Part shown: piece by piece, positions 22,926 through 30,748 of the stretch | Layout of the letters: each line of letters begins with the position of its first letter | Numbering within the stretch: position 1 is the stretch's first letter | Assembly (NCBI RefSeq): GCF_903652925.1 | Contig: NZ_CAHLAR010000021.1 | Location: 1-45,847 of the forward strand | Length of the DNA stretch: 45,847 nucleotides | Direction: 5' to 3' | DNA from: Achromobacter anxifer | Lineage (GTDB): Bacteria > Pseudomonadota > Gammaproteobacteria > Burkholderiales > Burkholderiaceae_B | Position numbers and translations under genes: made by a program | Notes under the pieces: generated by a model | The model's input: only the letters and a program-made list of their open reading frames with translations | What the model was told of the DNA's origin: nothing | Databases searched by the model: none

Positions 22926-23399
22926 CTAGCGCCAGTTTGCCAGCGGCAGCATGCCGCCCCGGTCCTTCACTTTGCGCATGACGATATGCGAGGACAGGTT
23001 CCGCACGCCCGGGATCTTGCTGAGCTTGTCCTCGACGAACCGCGAGAACGCCTTCAGATTGCGCGTGCGCACCGTCAGGATGTAGTTGGACGCGCCGGTC
23101 ACGATGCTGGCCTCGGTGATTTCGTCATGCAGCGCGATGCCGGCCAGGAACTCCTCGTGCCAGTCCGGGCGCGACTGGTCCAGCGACACGTGGACGATGG
23201 CTTCCAGCTCGAAGCCCAGTTTCTCGGCGTCCAGCACGGCGCGGTAGCTGCGGATCAGCCCGCTTTCCTCCAGCGCCCGCACGCGTCTCAGGCAGGCCGA
23301 CGGGGAGAGGGCCACCTGCTCGGCCAGGTCCTGGTTGCTGAGGTGGCCGTCTTCCTGCAGCCGGTAAAGAATGCGCTGGTCTATCGCGTCTATCTGCAT
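22926..23399 (-). CDS. kynR: Lrp/AsnC-type regulator of kynurenine catabolism (KynR-like)
   Basis: 157 residues from ATG 23399; the frame is open six codons further but without a ribosome site. N-terminal winged helix-turn-helix (IDQRILYRLQEDGHLSNQDL, SPSACLRRVRALEESGLI) and C-terminal RAM domain (about 70-150, with IVTGASNYILTVRTRNLKAF) that binds an effector. Divergent from kynU, the arrangement known for KynR, which activates kynurenine genes in response to kynurenine in Pseudomonas and Burkholderiales. The name rests on this context. Three TGCAAT motifs and two inverted repeats fill the 138-base spacer. Confidence 0.85.
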   Translation of the reverse strand: MQIDAIDQRILYRLQEDGHLSNQDLAEQVALSPSACLRRVRALEESGLIRSYRAVLDAEKLGFELEAIVHVSLDQSRPDWHEEFLAGIALHDEITEASIVTGASNYILTVRTRNLKAFSRFVEDKLSKIPGVRNLSSHIVMRKVKDRGGMLPLANWR

Positions 23400-23401
23400 G
23401 A

Positions 23402-23502
23402 TGCAATCAAATTCCAAAAAATCGGATTACGTGCAATCCAATGCGGAAATCTAGGGTAATCCGCGCCTGAATTTGCAATTTATCAGCCCGATCGCGCTGA
23501 TA
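23402..23502. promoter_or_regulatory. Operator region between kynR and kynU
   Basis: TGCAAT occurs at 23402, 23432 and 23474 (spacings 30 and 42, close to three and four helical turns). Two perfect inverted repeats are present: CGGATTA (23423-23429) with TAATCCG (23457-23463), and TATCAGC (23481-23487) with GCTGATA (23496-23502). Helically phased sites fit Lrp-type octamers that wrap DNA. Confidence 0.5.
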
Positions 23503-23537
23503 GTATGTATCCAGAATATTGCCTCATGGAGCCGAAA

Positions 23538-24788
23538 ATGAACACCCGCGAAGCCTGCGTGAACGCCGATCGCCAGGATCCCCTGGCGCCCCTCAAAGAC
23601 CGTTTCGACCTGCCGCCCGGCGTCCTCTACATGGACGGCAATTCCCTGGGCGTGATGCCCAAGGACGCCGCCGCCCGCGCCGCCGCCGTGATCGGCCAGG
23701 AATGGGGCACGGGCCTGATCCGCAGCTGGAACACCGCGGGCTGGTTCGAATTGCCCGCCCGCCTGGGCGACAAGCTGGGCCGCCTGCTGGGCGCGCGCGA
23801 AGGCGAACTGGTGGTCACCGACACGACCTCGCTGAACATCTTCAAGGCGCTGGCCGCGGCTTTGCGCATCCAGCAGCACCAGCACCCGAAGCGTCGCGTC
23901 ATCCTGTCCGACCGCGACAACTTCCCGACCGATCTCTACATGATTCAGGGCATGATCGACCTGCTGCAGCAGGGCTACGAAATGCGCCTGATCGACGACG
24001 AGCTGCCGCTGGAAAAGGCGCTGGACGAGTCCGTGGCGGTGATGCTGCTGTCGCACGTGAACTACCGCAGCGGCCAGATGCACGACATGGCCGCCGTGAC
24101 GGCGCTGGCGCACGAGCGCGGCGCGCTGGCCATCTGGGACCTGGCGCACGCCGCGGGCGCGGTGCCGGTGGACCTGAACGGCGCCAATGCCGATTTCGCC
24201 GTGGGTTGCACCTATAAGTACCTGAACGGCGGCCCGGGTTCGCCCGCCTTCATCTGGGTGGCGCCGCGCCACACCAAGGACTTCTGGCAGCCGCTGTCCG
24301 GCTGGTGGGGCCACACGCGGCCGTTCGACATGGCCGTGGCCTACGAACCGGCCGGCGGCGTGCGCCGCTACCTGTGCGGCACCCAGCCCATCGTGTCGCT
24401 GTCGCTGGTCGAGTGCGGCCTGGACGCGGCGCACGCCGCCGACATGGCCGAGGTGCGCAAGAAGTCGCTGGCGCTGGGCGACCTGTTCATCGCGCTGGTC
24501 GAAGAGCGCTGCGCCGGCCACCCCCTGACCCTGGTCACGCCGCGCAAGCATGCCGACCGCGGCAGCCATGTCAGCTTCCGCCACCCCCACGGCTTCGAGG
24601 TGATGCAGGCGCTGATCGCGCGCGGCGTGATCGGCGATTACCGCGAGCCCGAAGTGCTGCGCTTTGGCCTGACGCCGCTGTACTTCGGCTACGCCGACGT
24701 GTGGGACGCCGTCGACATCCTGAAGGACGTGCTGGACACGCGCGGCTGGGACAAGCCGGAATTCAAGCATCGCGCCGCCGTGACCTGA
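23538..24788 (+). CDS. kynU: Kynureninase
   Basis: 416 residues, the standard length, from ATG 23538 with GGAG seven bases upstream. PLP enzyme that hydrolyses kynurenine to anthranilate and alanine in tryptophan breakdown. LYMDGNSLG (near residue 30), [10 protein letters not shown], the PLP-Asp region [15 protein letters not shown], and the Schiff-base Lys227 in [14 protein letters not shown] coincide with the Pseudomonas fluorescens enzyme. The C-terminal [17 protein letters not shown] is also conserved. Activated by the divergent KynR (inference). kynA and kynB, often in the same cluster, are not in this window. Confidence 0.97.
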   Translation: MNTREACVNADRQDPLAPLKDRFDLPPGVLYMDGNSLGVMPKDAAARAAAVIGQEWGTGLIRSWNTAGWFELPARLGDKLGRLLGAREGELVVTDTTSLNIFKALAAALRIQQHQHPKRRVILSDRDNFPTDLYMIQGMIDLLQQGYEMRLIDDELPLEKALDESVAVMLLSHVNYRSGQMHDMAAVTALAHERGALAIWDLAHAAGAVPVDLNGANADFAVGCTYKYLNGGPGSPAFIWVAPRHTKDFWQPLSGWWGHTRPFDMAVAYEPAGGVRRYLCGTQPIVSLSLVECGLDAAHAADMAEVRKKSLALGDLFIALVEERCAGHPLTLVTPRKHADRGSHVSFRHPHGFEVMQALIARGVIGDYREPEVLRFGLTPLYFGYADVWDAVDILKDVLDTRGWDKPEFKHRAAVT

Positions 24789-24864
24789 GCGCCGCGACGC
24801 AACCGTATTGCGCGGGCCTCGCCGGCCCTACATCCACAAAGAGAGCGCAGGACTGGAGGAGACA

Positions 24865-26271
24865 ATGCAACAACAGAAAGGATTCGGCCAGATCGCCGAA
24901 CGCGAGCAGGGCCTGAAGCGGCGGCTGACGTCGGGACAGATGAGCATGATCGCCATCGGAGGGGCCATCGGCACGGGCCTGTTCCTGGGCAGCAAGTTCG
25001 CCATCGGTTTTGCCGGGCCCAGCGTGATCATCAGCTATGCCATCGGCGGCGTGATCACGCTGCTGCTGATGGGCTGCCTGGCGGAGATGACGGTGGCGCA
25101 TTCCACCTCGGGTTCCTTCGGCGCCTACGCCGAGCACTATGTCGGCCCGCTGGCGGGCTTTCTGGTGCGCTACGCCTACTGGTCCTGCGTGGTGCTGGCG
25201 GTGGGCACGGAAGTCACCGCCGTGGCGGAATACATGAAGTTCTGGTTCCCGGACGTGCCGGGCTGGCAGTGGGTCTGCCTGTTCTCGGCGGCGCTGATCT
25301 TCATCAACGCGATGAGCGTCAAGACTTTCGGCACCGTCGAATACTGGTTCTCCACCATCAAGATCACCGCCATCGTGGCCTTCATCATCCTGGGCGCCTA
25401 CGTGGTCTGGGGCAATCCGCAATACGGCGCGGCGCTGTACACCTCGCACGGCGGATTCTTCCCGAACGGCGTCTGGGGCATGTGGATCGCGGTGGTGATC
25501 TCGATCTTCAGCTACCTCAGCGTCGAGATGATCGCGGTGGCGGCGGGCGAGGCCGAGGACCCGGAGCGCGCGGTCAAGAAGGCGTTCCGCGCCACCATCG
25601 TCCGGCTGGTGGTGTTCTACCTGCTGACCTTGGCGCTGATCCTGGCCATCGTGCCCTGGGACGAGGCCGGCAAGGGCGGCAGCCCCTTCGTGAAGGTGAT
25701 GCAGGCGCTGGAGATTCCGGGCGCGGCGGGCGTCATCAATTTCATCGTGCTGGTGGCCGCGCTGTCCGCCATGAACAGCCAGCTGTACATCACCACCCGC
25801 ATGATGTTCAGCCTGTCGCGCGCAGGCCATGCGCCGTCCGCATTCGGGCGGCTGACGCGCGGCGGCACGCCGCTGAATGCGCTGCTGCTGTCGACCAGCG
25901 GCATCGCCATTGCGGCGGTGCTGAACGTGCTGTACCCCGAGACCTCGTTCACGCTGATGATGGCGATCTCGATGTTCGGCGCGCTGTTCACGTGGATGAT
26001 GATCTTCGTCACCCACTATTGCTTTCGCCGCCGCTGGGCGCGCGAAGGCGGCGGGCAGCTGTCGTTCAGGATGCCGGGCTTTCCGCTGCTGACGCTGTTG
26101 GGCGCGGGCGCGATGCTGGCCATCCTGGCCACCACCTACTTCACCAGCGTGTTCAAGATGACGCTGGTGTTCGGCGTGCCGTTCCTGCTGGTGCTGGCGC
26201 TGTTGTACCAGCTGCTGTTCCGTCGGCGCGGCGAAAGCGTGGCGCTGACCCCGCGGGATCAGCGTTCCTGA
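24865..26271 (+). CDS. Amino acid permease (APC superfamily) beside kynU
   Basis: 468 residues from ATG 24865, preceded by GGAGGA. Twelve membrane helices. The N-terminal GLKRRLTSGQMSMIAIGGAI and GTGLFLGS is the amino acid transporter signature of the AAT family (AroP, PheP, GabP, ProY). STSGSFGAYAEHYVGPLAG and FSYLSVEMIAVAAGEAEDPERA support it. It follows kynU by 76 bases with no terminator, so it is probably co-transcribed. That placement suggests kynurenine, tryptophan or a related aromatic amino acid as substrate (inference). Confidence 0.9.
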   Translation: MQQQKGFGQIAEREQGLKRRLTSGQMSMIAIGGAIGTGLFLGSKFAIGFAGPSVIISYAIGGVITLLLMGCLAEMTVAHSTSGSFGAYAEHYVGPLAGFLVRYAYWSCVVLAVGTEVTAVAEYMKFWFPDVPGWQWVCLFSAALIFINAMSVKTFGTVEYWFSTIKITAIVAFIILGAYVVWGNPQYGAALYTSHGGFFPNGVWGMWIAVVISIFSYLSVEMIAVAAGEAEDPERAVKKAFRATIVRLVVFYLLTLALILAIVPWDEAGKGGSPFVKVMQALEIPGAAGVINFIVLVAALSAMNSQLYITTRMMFSLSRAGHAPSAFGRLTRGGTPLNALLLSTSGIAIAAVLNVLYPETSFTLMMAISMFGALFTWMMIFVTHYCFRRRWAREGGGQLSFRMPGFPLLTLLGAGAMLAILATTYFTSVFKMTLVFGVPFLLVLALLYQLLFRRRGESVALTPRDQRS

Positions 26272-26286
26272 GGCTGCCGCGTTCGG

Positions 26287-26325
26287 CATGGGCAAGGGCC
26301 CGAAGAAGGAACCTCGGGCCCATGC
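26287..26325. terminator. Possible hairpin between convergent genes
   Basis: GGGCCCG (26296-26302) pairs with CGGGCCC (26315-26321), and flanking GCAT/ATGC can extend the stem with a bulge. No T-run follows, so this is a weak terminator call for the permease and VOC genes that converge here. Confidence 0.35.
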
Positions 26326-26338
26326 TTCAGCCCATGTT

Positions 26339-26755
26339 TCAAGCGTTGGCCATGGCGGGCGCCGGCTGTTCCGCAACTGCCGCTTCCTCGGGCGCCGGCG
26401 CGAACACGCGCAGGCGGTGGCCGTCGGGATCCAGCGCCACGAAGGTGCGTCCGAAATCCATGTCGGTGGGCGCTTGCAGGATGGGCAGGCCGCGCAGGCT
26501 CCAGTCCAGGTGGCGGCGGTCCAGCGCTTGCGCGTCCGGCACGGTGAAGGCGAGCTCGGTCGCACCGCCGCGGCCGGCGGCGGCAGGCTCCACCGTATAG
26601 CGCGACCACAGTCCCAGCATCAGGCCGGAATCCAGCCTGAACAGCGCGAAGGTGGGGGAGCTTTCGACGGGCGGGCGCTGCAGCAGCGCGCTGTAGAACG
26701 CGGCGCTGGCGGCGGGCTTTTCGACGTAGAAAATCACGAAATTGGTGTCTGACAT
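26339..26755 (-). CDS. VOC (glyoxalase/dioxygenase superfamily) protein
   Basis: 138 residues. beta-alpha-beta-beta-beta VOC fold: FVIFYVEKPAASAAFYSALL at the start, ALFRLDSGLMLGLWSR, ATELAFTVPDAQALDRRH and the C-terminal RTFVALDPDGHRLRVFAPAP. Such single-domain proteins act as glyoxalase-like, antibiotic-binding or unknown enzymes; the function is not predictable. It lies downstream of, and co-directional with, the YafY/WYL regulator. An operator-like palindrome 44-60 bases before its start matches one before that regulator. Confidence 0.88.
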   Translation of the reverse strand: MSDTNFVIFYVEKPAASAAFYSALLQRPPVESSPTFALFRLDSGLMLGLWSRYTVEPAAAGRGGATELAFTVPDAQALDRRHLDWSLRGLPILQAPTDMDFGRTFVALDPDGHRLRVFAPAPEEAAVAEQPAPAMANA

Positions 26756-26798
26756 GATGTGCTCCAGGTGATTGACGCGCTCATCTTAGACAGGGGCA

Positions 26799-26815
26799 CT
26801 GTCAGTTTTTGGCAG
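26799..26815. promoter_or_regulatory. Operator-like site before the VOC gene
   Basis: CTGTCA-GTTTT-TGGCAG, one mismatch from perfect symmetry. It has the same 6-5-6 plan as the core CTGCCA-CGAAA-TGGCAG in front of the YafY/WYL regulator gene. Confidence 0.55.
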
Positions 26816-26823
26816 TAGCTTGC

Positions 26824-26883
26824 AGCCGCGTTTTCAGCTGCGCCTTCAGCCGCGTTTCTGGCCGGATTTCTAGCCGCAATCCT
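26824..26883. repeat. Degenerate 12-bp tandem repeat, five units
   Basis: Units AGCCGCGTTTTC, AGCTGCGCCTTC, AGCCGCGTTTCT, GGCCGGATTTCT and AGCCGCAATCCT follow each other without gaps across the stop codon of the YafY/WYL gene. The period is a multiple of three. Confidence 0.65.
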
Positions 26884-27562
26884 TGGGCGAGCGATCGATC
26901 GCGCGCCACTCCTTGAGCAGCGCATGGCGGCGCTTGGGATAGCGCGGGCCGGGCGTCAGCGTGGCGATGCGGTCGGTGCGGAAATGGCGGAAGTCCTGGC
27001 GCAGCTCGCACCAGGCCATGACGATGCGCACGCTGTCGAAGAACCCCAGCGCGAACGGCCAGATCACCCGGGCGGAATCGGCGCCCTTGTCGTCGCGGTA
27101 GGTGATGTCGATCTTCTGCTCGCAGCGTATGGCCTGGCGGATCAGCGACAGGTCCACGCGGTCCACCACCTGCATCGCGCTGGGGCCGACCAGGAGCGGA
27201 ATCGCGTCCAGGCCCTCGCGCAGTTCCGCGGGCAGCACCGCGCCGATCTTGGCCAGCGCGTTGCTCGCGGCCTGCGCCAGGCGCGGGTCAGCGCGGTCCG
27301 CCACCCAGCGGGTGCCCAGTACCAGCGCTTCGATCTCCTCGGTGCTGAACATCAGCGGCGGCAGCATGAAGCCCGGCCGCAGCACGTAGCCCAGGCCCGG
27401 CTCGCCCTCGATCTCGGCGCCCTGCGCCTGCAGGGTGGCGATGTCGCGGTACAGGGTGCGGATGCTGACGCCGAGGTCGGCGGCCAGCTGGCGGCCGCTG
27501 ACGGGGCGGCGATGGCAGCGCAAGGTCTGCATCAGGCCCAGGAGGCGTTCGGTGCGGGACAT
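26870..27562 (-). CDS. YafY-type HTH and WYL domain transcriptional regulator
   Basis: 230 residues. N-terminal winged helix (1-60: RTERLLGLMQTLRCHRRPVS, LGVSIRTLYRDIATL), then a GEPGLGYVLRPGFMLPPLMF segment typical of YafY, and a C-terminal WYL-type ligand-sensing domain (about 135-220; IDITYRDDKGADS, VIWPFALGFFDSVRIVMAWC). WYL regulators bind small ligands or nucleic acid and often repress an adjacent gene. Here the downstream VOC gene is the likely target and the gene is probably autoregulated, because a shared palindrome precedes both. The start is ATG 27562. Confidence 0.9.
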   Translation of the reverse strand: MSRTERLLGLMQTLRCHRRPVSGRQLAADLGVSIRTLYRDIATLQAQGAEIEGEPGLGYVLRPGFMLPPLMFSTEEIEALVLGTRWVADRADPRLAQAASNALAKIGAVLPAELREGLDAIPLLVGPSAMQVVDRVDLSLIRQAIRCEQKIDITYRDDKGADSARVIWPFALGFFDSVRIVMAWCELRQDFRHFRTDRIATLTPGPRYPKRRHALLKEWRAIDRSPKDCG

Positions 27563-27587
27563 GGGGTGGGGCGGGCGGATGGCGAAT

Positions 27588-27620
27588 CCCCAATGCTGCC
27601 ACGAAATGGCAGCATTGGGG
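27588..27620. promoter_or_regulatory. Perfect 14-bp palindrome upstream of the YafY/WYL gene
   Basis: Arms CCCCAATGCTGCCA (27588-27601) and TGGCAGCATTGGGG (27607-27620) around CGAAA, 26 bases before the regulator start and 20 bases after the stop of the hydrolase gene. No T-run on either strand argues against an ordinary terminator. The core CTGCCA-N5-TGGCAG matches the site before the VOC gene, favouring an operator. Confidence 0.6.
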
Positions 27621-27639
27621 AGCGGCCCCGCGGGCGATT

Positions 27640-28617
27640 TCAGGCGGGCGGCAAGGCCATCAGCCAGTCGTGCACGCGGGCCGCCAGGTCCAGGCTGTTG
27701 CGGTCCATCATCAGCATGTGCGAATTGCCGCCGATGCCCAGCTCCGGCAGCGACAGCAGGGTGACGCAGGCATGGCGTTGCGCGAATTCCCGCACACGCT
27801 CGCGCATGCGGGGCCAGCGCGGGTCCGTGTCCATGTTGTCGCCCATGACGATCAGCGTGGGCGTGCGGTAGCCGGCGTCCGCCTCCAGCTCGGGAATGCT
27901 GGCCGGCTCCAGCGCCACCACGGCGCGCACCAGATCCGGCCGGGCGGCGGCGGCGCGGATGCCGAACACGCCCGCCTGCGAATGGCAGATGACGATCATG
28001 CGGCCGACCCGCTCCAGCAGGGCCAGATAGCCGCGCAGGATGGCGGCATCGGTGTGCACCCAGCGCGGCACCATCTGGGCGGCCAGCTCGCCGAACTCGG
28101 CCACCGGGAATTGCGTGCCTTCATAGGCGCTGCCGGGGCCGGGGCGGGTGCCCGGACGGCCGATGCGAAAGCGCGTGTAGCAGTCTTCCTGCGCCTGCAC
28201 GATGGGGCCTTCGGGCCAGACCTCGGGCGTGGGCGCGAAGCCCGAACGGCCGCGTTCCACGGCATCGCACAGATAGGCGTCCCAGCCGCGGCGCAGGAAG
28301 GCGTGCAGCCAGCCCTGGCGGCCGTCGGGCGTGGTCTCCCAGGCCGCGCCGGTCATGCCGCCGCCGTGCCAGAAGGCCAGCGGCGGGCGGCCGCTGGCGG
28401 GTTCGGCCAGGAAGTACTGCGCGTACATCTGCTCGACACGGTAGGTGCCGTTGGGGTCCAGCGCGACGGGCTGGCCGCCTTCGGCCATGACCACCTCGCG
28501 CCGCGGCAGCCCGGACAGGCTGACCTCGCGCCCGCCCACGTGGAAGGCGCCCATGTCGCGCAGCTGGATCGGCGCGCGCGCATCGGACGCCGCGTGCTCT
28601 TTGTCGTCCGCCATCAT
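27640..28617 (-). CDS. Alpha/beta hydrolase, esterase-like
   Basis: 325 residues, no signal peptide. Nucleophile Ser in VICHSQAGVFG, oxyanion region LAFWHGGGMTGAAWE (about 77-91), acid region LIVMGDNMD and His in GGNSHMLMMDRNS near the C-terminus give a complete triad. CHSQ-type esterases of this length are often found in aromatic-acid or ester catabolic loci; the substrate is unknown. The ATGATG start overlaps the TctC stop by four bases, so the two are translationally coupled: uptake protein plus hydrolase for the same compound is a fair inference. Confidence 0.87.
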   Translation of the reverse strand: MMADDKEHAASDARAPIQLRDMGAFHVGGREVSLSGLPRREVVMAEGGQPVALDPNGTYRVEQMYAQYFLAEPASGRPPLAFWHGGGMTGAAWETTPDGRQGWLHAFLRRGWDAYLCDAVERGRSGFAPTPEVWPEGPIVQAQEDCYTRFRIGRPGTRPGPGSAYEGTQFPVAEFGELAAQMVPRWVHTDAAILRGYLALLERVGRMIVICHSQAGVFGIRAAAARPDLVRAVVALEPASIPELEADAGYRTPTLIVMGDNMDTDPRWPRMRERVREFAQRHACVTLLSLPELGIGGNSHMLMMDRNSLDLAARVHDWLMALPPA

Positions 28618-29627
28618 TCGGCGCGGATGTGGTTGGCCTGGATCACGTCCTTCCAGCGCGCGGTCTCGGCGGCCACGAAATCGCCCAGCGCCTGGCGCGG
28701 GCCGGCGGCGGTTTCCACGCCCAGCTCGCGCATCTTGGCGGCGACCTCGGGCGCCTGCAGCGCCTCGTTGAAGGCGTCGTGCAGCGTGGCTAGCGTGGCG
28801 TCCGGGGTGCGCGCCGGCGCCATGATGCCGAACCAGGGCGTGATCAGGAAGTCGGCCACGCCGGCCTCCGCGAAGGTGGGCACGTCCGGGATGGCCGGCG
28901 CGCGCTGCGCGCTGGCCACGGCCAGCGCCCGCAGCTTGCCGGCGCGGATGTTCGCCAGCGACGCGGGCAGATTGTCGAAGTACATGTCGACCTGGCCGCC
29001 CAGCAGGTCGGCCGCGACCTGTCCCGCGCCCTTGTAGGGGATGTGCGCCACGTCGATGCCGGTGCGCAGCTTGAGCAGCTCCGTGGCCAGGTGGGCCGAG
29101 CCGCCCACGCCGGACGAGGCCGAGTTCAGCTTGCCCGGATTGGCGCGGGCGTAGGCCAGCAGTTCGGGCACGGTCTTGGCCGGCACCTTGGGGTTGACCA
29201 CCAGCACGCTGGGCACCGTGCCGACCATGGCGACGGGGGCGAAGTCCTTGACGATGTCGTAGGGCGCGGGTTGGTAGAGCGAGGGCGCGACCGTGCAGCC
29301 GAAGGCGCACATCAGCAGCGTGTAGCCGTCGGGCGCGGCGCGGGCCACGGCCTGCGCGCCGATGTTGCCGCCCGCGCCGGCGCGGTTTTCCACGATCAGG
29401 GGCTGGCCCAGGCGCTTGGCCAGGCTGTCGCTGAGGATGCGGGCCAGGATATCGGGCGTGCCGCCGGCGGGGAAGGGCACCACCAGCGTCACCGGACGCT
29501 CGGGAAAGCCGGCCGCGGCGGCCGGCTGGGCGGCGCCCAGGACCAGCGCCGCGCCGGTCAGCGCGGCCGCCATCCAGCGGCGGGGGTTGGCGCGCCAGCG
29601 CGCGGCGATGGGGCCTGAAGAGGACAT
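28614..29627 (-). CDS. Bug/TctC family periplasmic solute-binding protein
   Basis: 337 residues. Signal peptide (about 1-39, ending AAAAG). FPERPVTLVVPFPAGGTPDI, LGQPLIVENRAGAGGNIGA, GYTLLM, GKLNSASSGVGGSAHLA and HIPYKGAGQVAADLLGGQVD are signatures of the Bug family, hugely expanded in Bordetella and relatives. These proteins bind carboxylates and amides for tripartite tricarboxylate transporters; no TctA/TctB membrane genes lie next to it. First gene of a two-gene operon with the hydrolase and divergent from the LysR gene. Confidence 0.95.
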   Translation of the reverse strand: MSSSGPIAARWRANPRRWMAAALTGAALVLGAAQPAAAAGFPERPVTLVVPFPAGGTPDILARILSDSLAKRLGQPLIVENRAGAGGNIGAQAVARAAPDGYTLLMCAFGCTVAPSLYQPAPYDIVKDFAPVAMVGTVPSVLVVNPKVPAKTVPELLAYARANPGKLNSASSGVGGSAHLATELLKLRTGIDVAHIPYKGAGQVAADLLGGQVDMYFDNLPASLANIRAGKLRALAVASAQRAPAIPDVPTFAEAGVADFLITPWFGIMAPARTPDATLATLHDAFNEALQAPEVAAKMRELGVETAAGPRQALGDFVAAETARWKDVIQANHIRAE

Positions 29628-29729
29628 TGCGGCAGTCTCCGGAAAAGTCGGGGTCGGGTGCGGAAAGCCCCGATCTGCCGCGGACTGTAGCCAAGGCCGG
29701 GCGCATTGCCCAATGCCGGCGGCGCAAGA

Positions 29730-29739
29730 GGCATATGCC
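29730..29739. promoter_or_regulatory. Palindrome GGCATATGCC in the divergent LysR/TctC spacer
   Basis: A perfect 10-bp palindrome in the 164-base spacer between the divergent starts. A related half, AGGCATA, recurs at about 29774. Position and symmetry suggest the LysR protein's own binding region. Confidence 0.35.
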
Positions 29740-29791
29740 GGAATTGATATGGAGTTCTCAATGCATGTCTTTCAGGCATAGTATGGGCGGC

Positions 29792-30748
29792 ATGAGCGAC
29801 ACCCAAACCTTGCCCTATCTGCGCCGGCTGGACATGAACCTGCTGCTGACCTTCGACGTCCTGATGCGCACGCGCAGCGCCACCGCCAGTTCAGCCCTGC
29901 TGCATAAAACGCAGCCCGCCATCAGCCGTGACCTGGCGCGCCTGCGCCGCCGGCTGGAAGATCCCTTGCTGGTAGTGGTGAAGGGCCGCTTCATTCCGAC
30001 GGAGCGCGCGCTGGAACTGCATTCGGCGGTGCATGACGCGCTGGCGCAGATCGAAGCGGCGCTGCGTCCGGCCGAGGCCTTCGATCCGGCCAAGGCCAGC
30101 GGCGTGGTCAACATCGGCACCGGCGCGCACAGCGAGATCCTGCTGGCGGCGCCGCTGATCGAACGGCTGCATCGCGCCGCGCCGGGCATCACGCTGCGCT
30201 TCCAGTCGGTGCATGGGGACTTCGTGCCGGACGACCTGGACGCGGAACGCCTGGACATGGCCATCGGCCTGTTCGGCAAGGTGCCGGCGCGCTTTCATCG
30301 CGACACGCTGCTTAAGGACCGGCGCGTGTGCGTGGTGTCGGCGCGGCATCCCTGGGCCGGGAAGGGCGCGCTGTCACTGGCGGACCTGCCGTCCATCAAG
30401 TGGTTCGCCTTCGCGCACATGTACGGCCGCGAAACCAACTTCGACCGCGCGCTGAAGCCGGACGCCGGCCGGCTGGAGTTCTCGGCCTATCTGTCGGGAT
30501 TCGGCATCACGCCGTATGTGCTGCTGGACACCGACTACGCCACCACCATGCCGGCCAGCGTGGCGCGGGTGCATGGCCAGCATTTCCCGCTGGCCACGCT
30601 GGAGCTGCCCGCCAGCCTGCGCAAGATCGAACTGGTGATGGTCTGGCCGCGGCGTCTGCACACCTCGCCATTGCAGGCCTGGCTGCGCGGGCAGATCCGC
30701 GAGGTGCTGCGGGACCGCGTGGGCGCTCCCGCAGCCGGCGCGGCTTAG
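29792..30748 (+). CDS. LysR-family transcriptional regulator
   Basis: 318 residues from ATG 29792 (MSDTQTLPYLRRLDMNLLLT); an ATG three codons earlier is possible. N-terminal winged helix (about 12-70: LLTFDVLMRTRSATASSALL, KTQPAISRDLARLRRRL) and a periplasmic-binding-protein-like effector domain (about 95-305). Divergent from the TctC-hydrolase operon, which it probably controls. The stop overlaps the stop of the convergent 2H-phosphoesterase-like gene by four bases. Confidence 0.93.
   Translation: MSDTQTLPYLRRLDMNLLLTFDVLMRTRSATASSALLHKTQPAISRDLARLRRRLEDPLLVVVKGRFIPTERALELHSAVHDALAQIEAALRPAEAFDPAKASGVVNIGTGAHSEILLAAPLIERLHRAAPGITLRFQSVHGDFVPDDLDAERLDMAIGLFGKVPARFHRDTLLKDRRVCVVSARHPWAGKGALSLADLPSIKWFAFAHMYGRETNFDRALKPDAGRLEFSAYLSGFGITPYVLLDTDYATTMPASVARVHGQHFPLATLELPASLRKIELVMVWPRRLHTSPLQAWLRGQIREVLRDRVGAPAAGAA

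Noticed and set aside
24763-26565. Open frame of 600 codons opposite the kynU-linked permease
   Set aside because: Antisense shadow with highly charged low-complexity translation; the permease on the plus strand has all family motifs.
27588-27620. Large palindrome read as a rho-independent terminator of the hydrolase operon
   Set aside because: The stem is strong but no T-run follows on either strand, and its core recurs before the VOC gene, which fits an operator better. A double role is not excluded.
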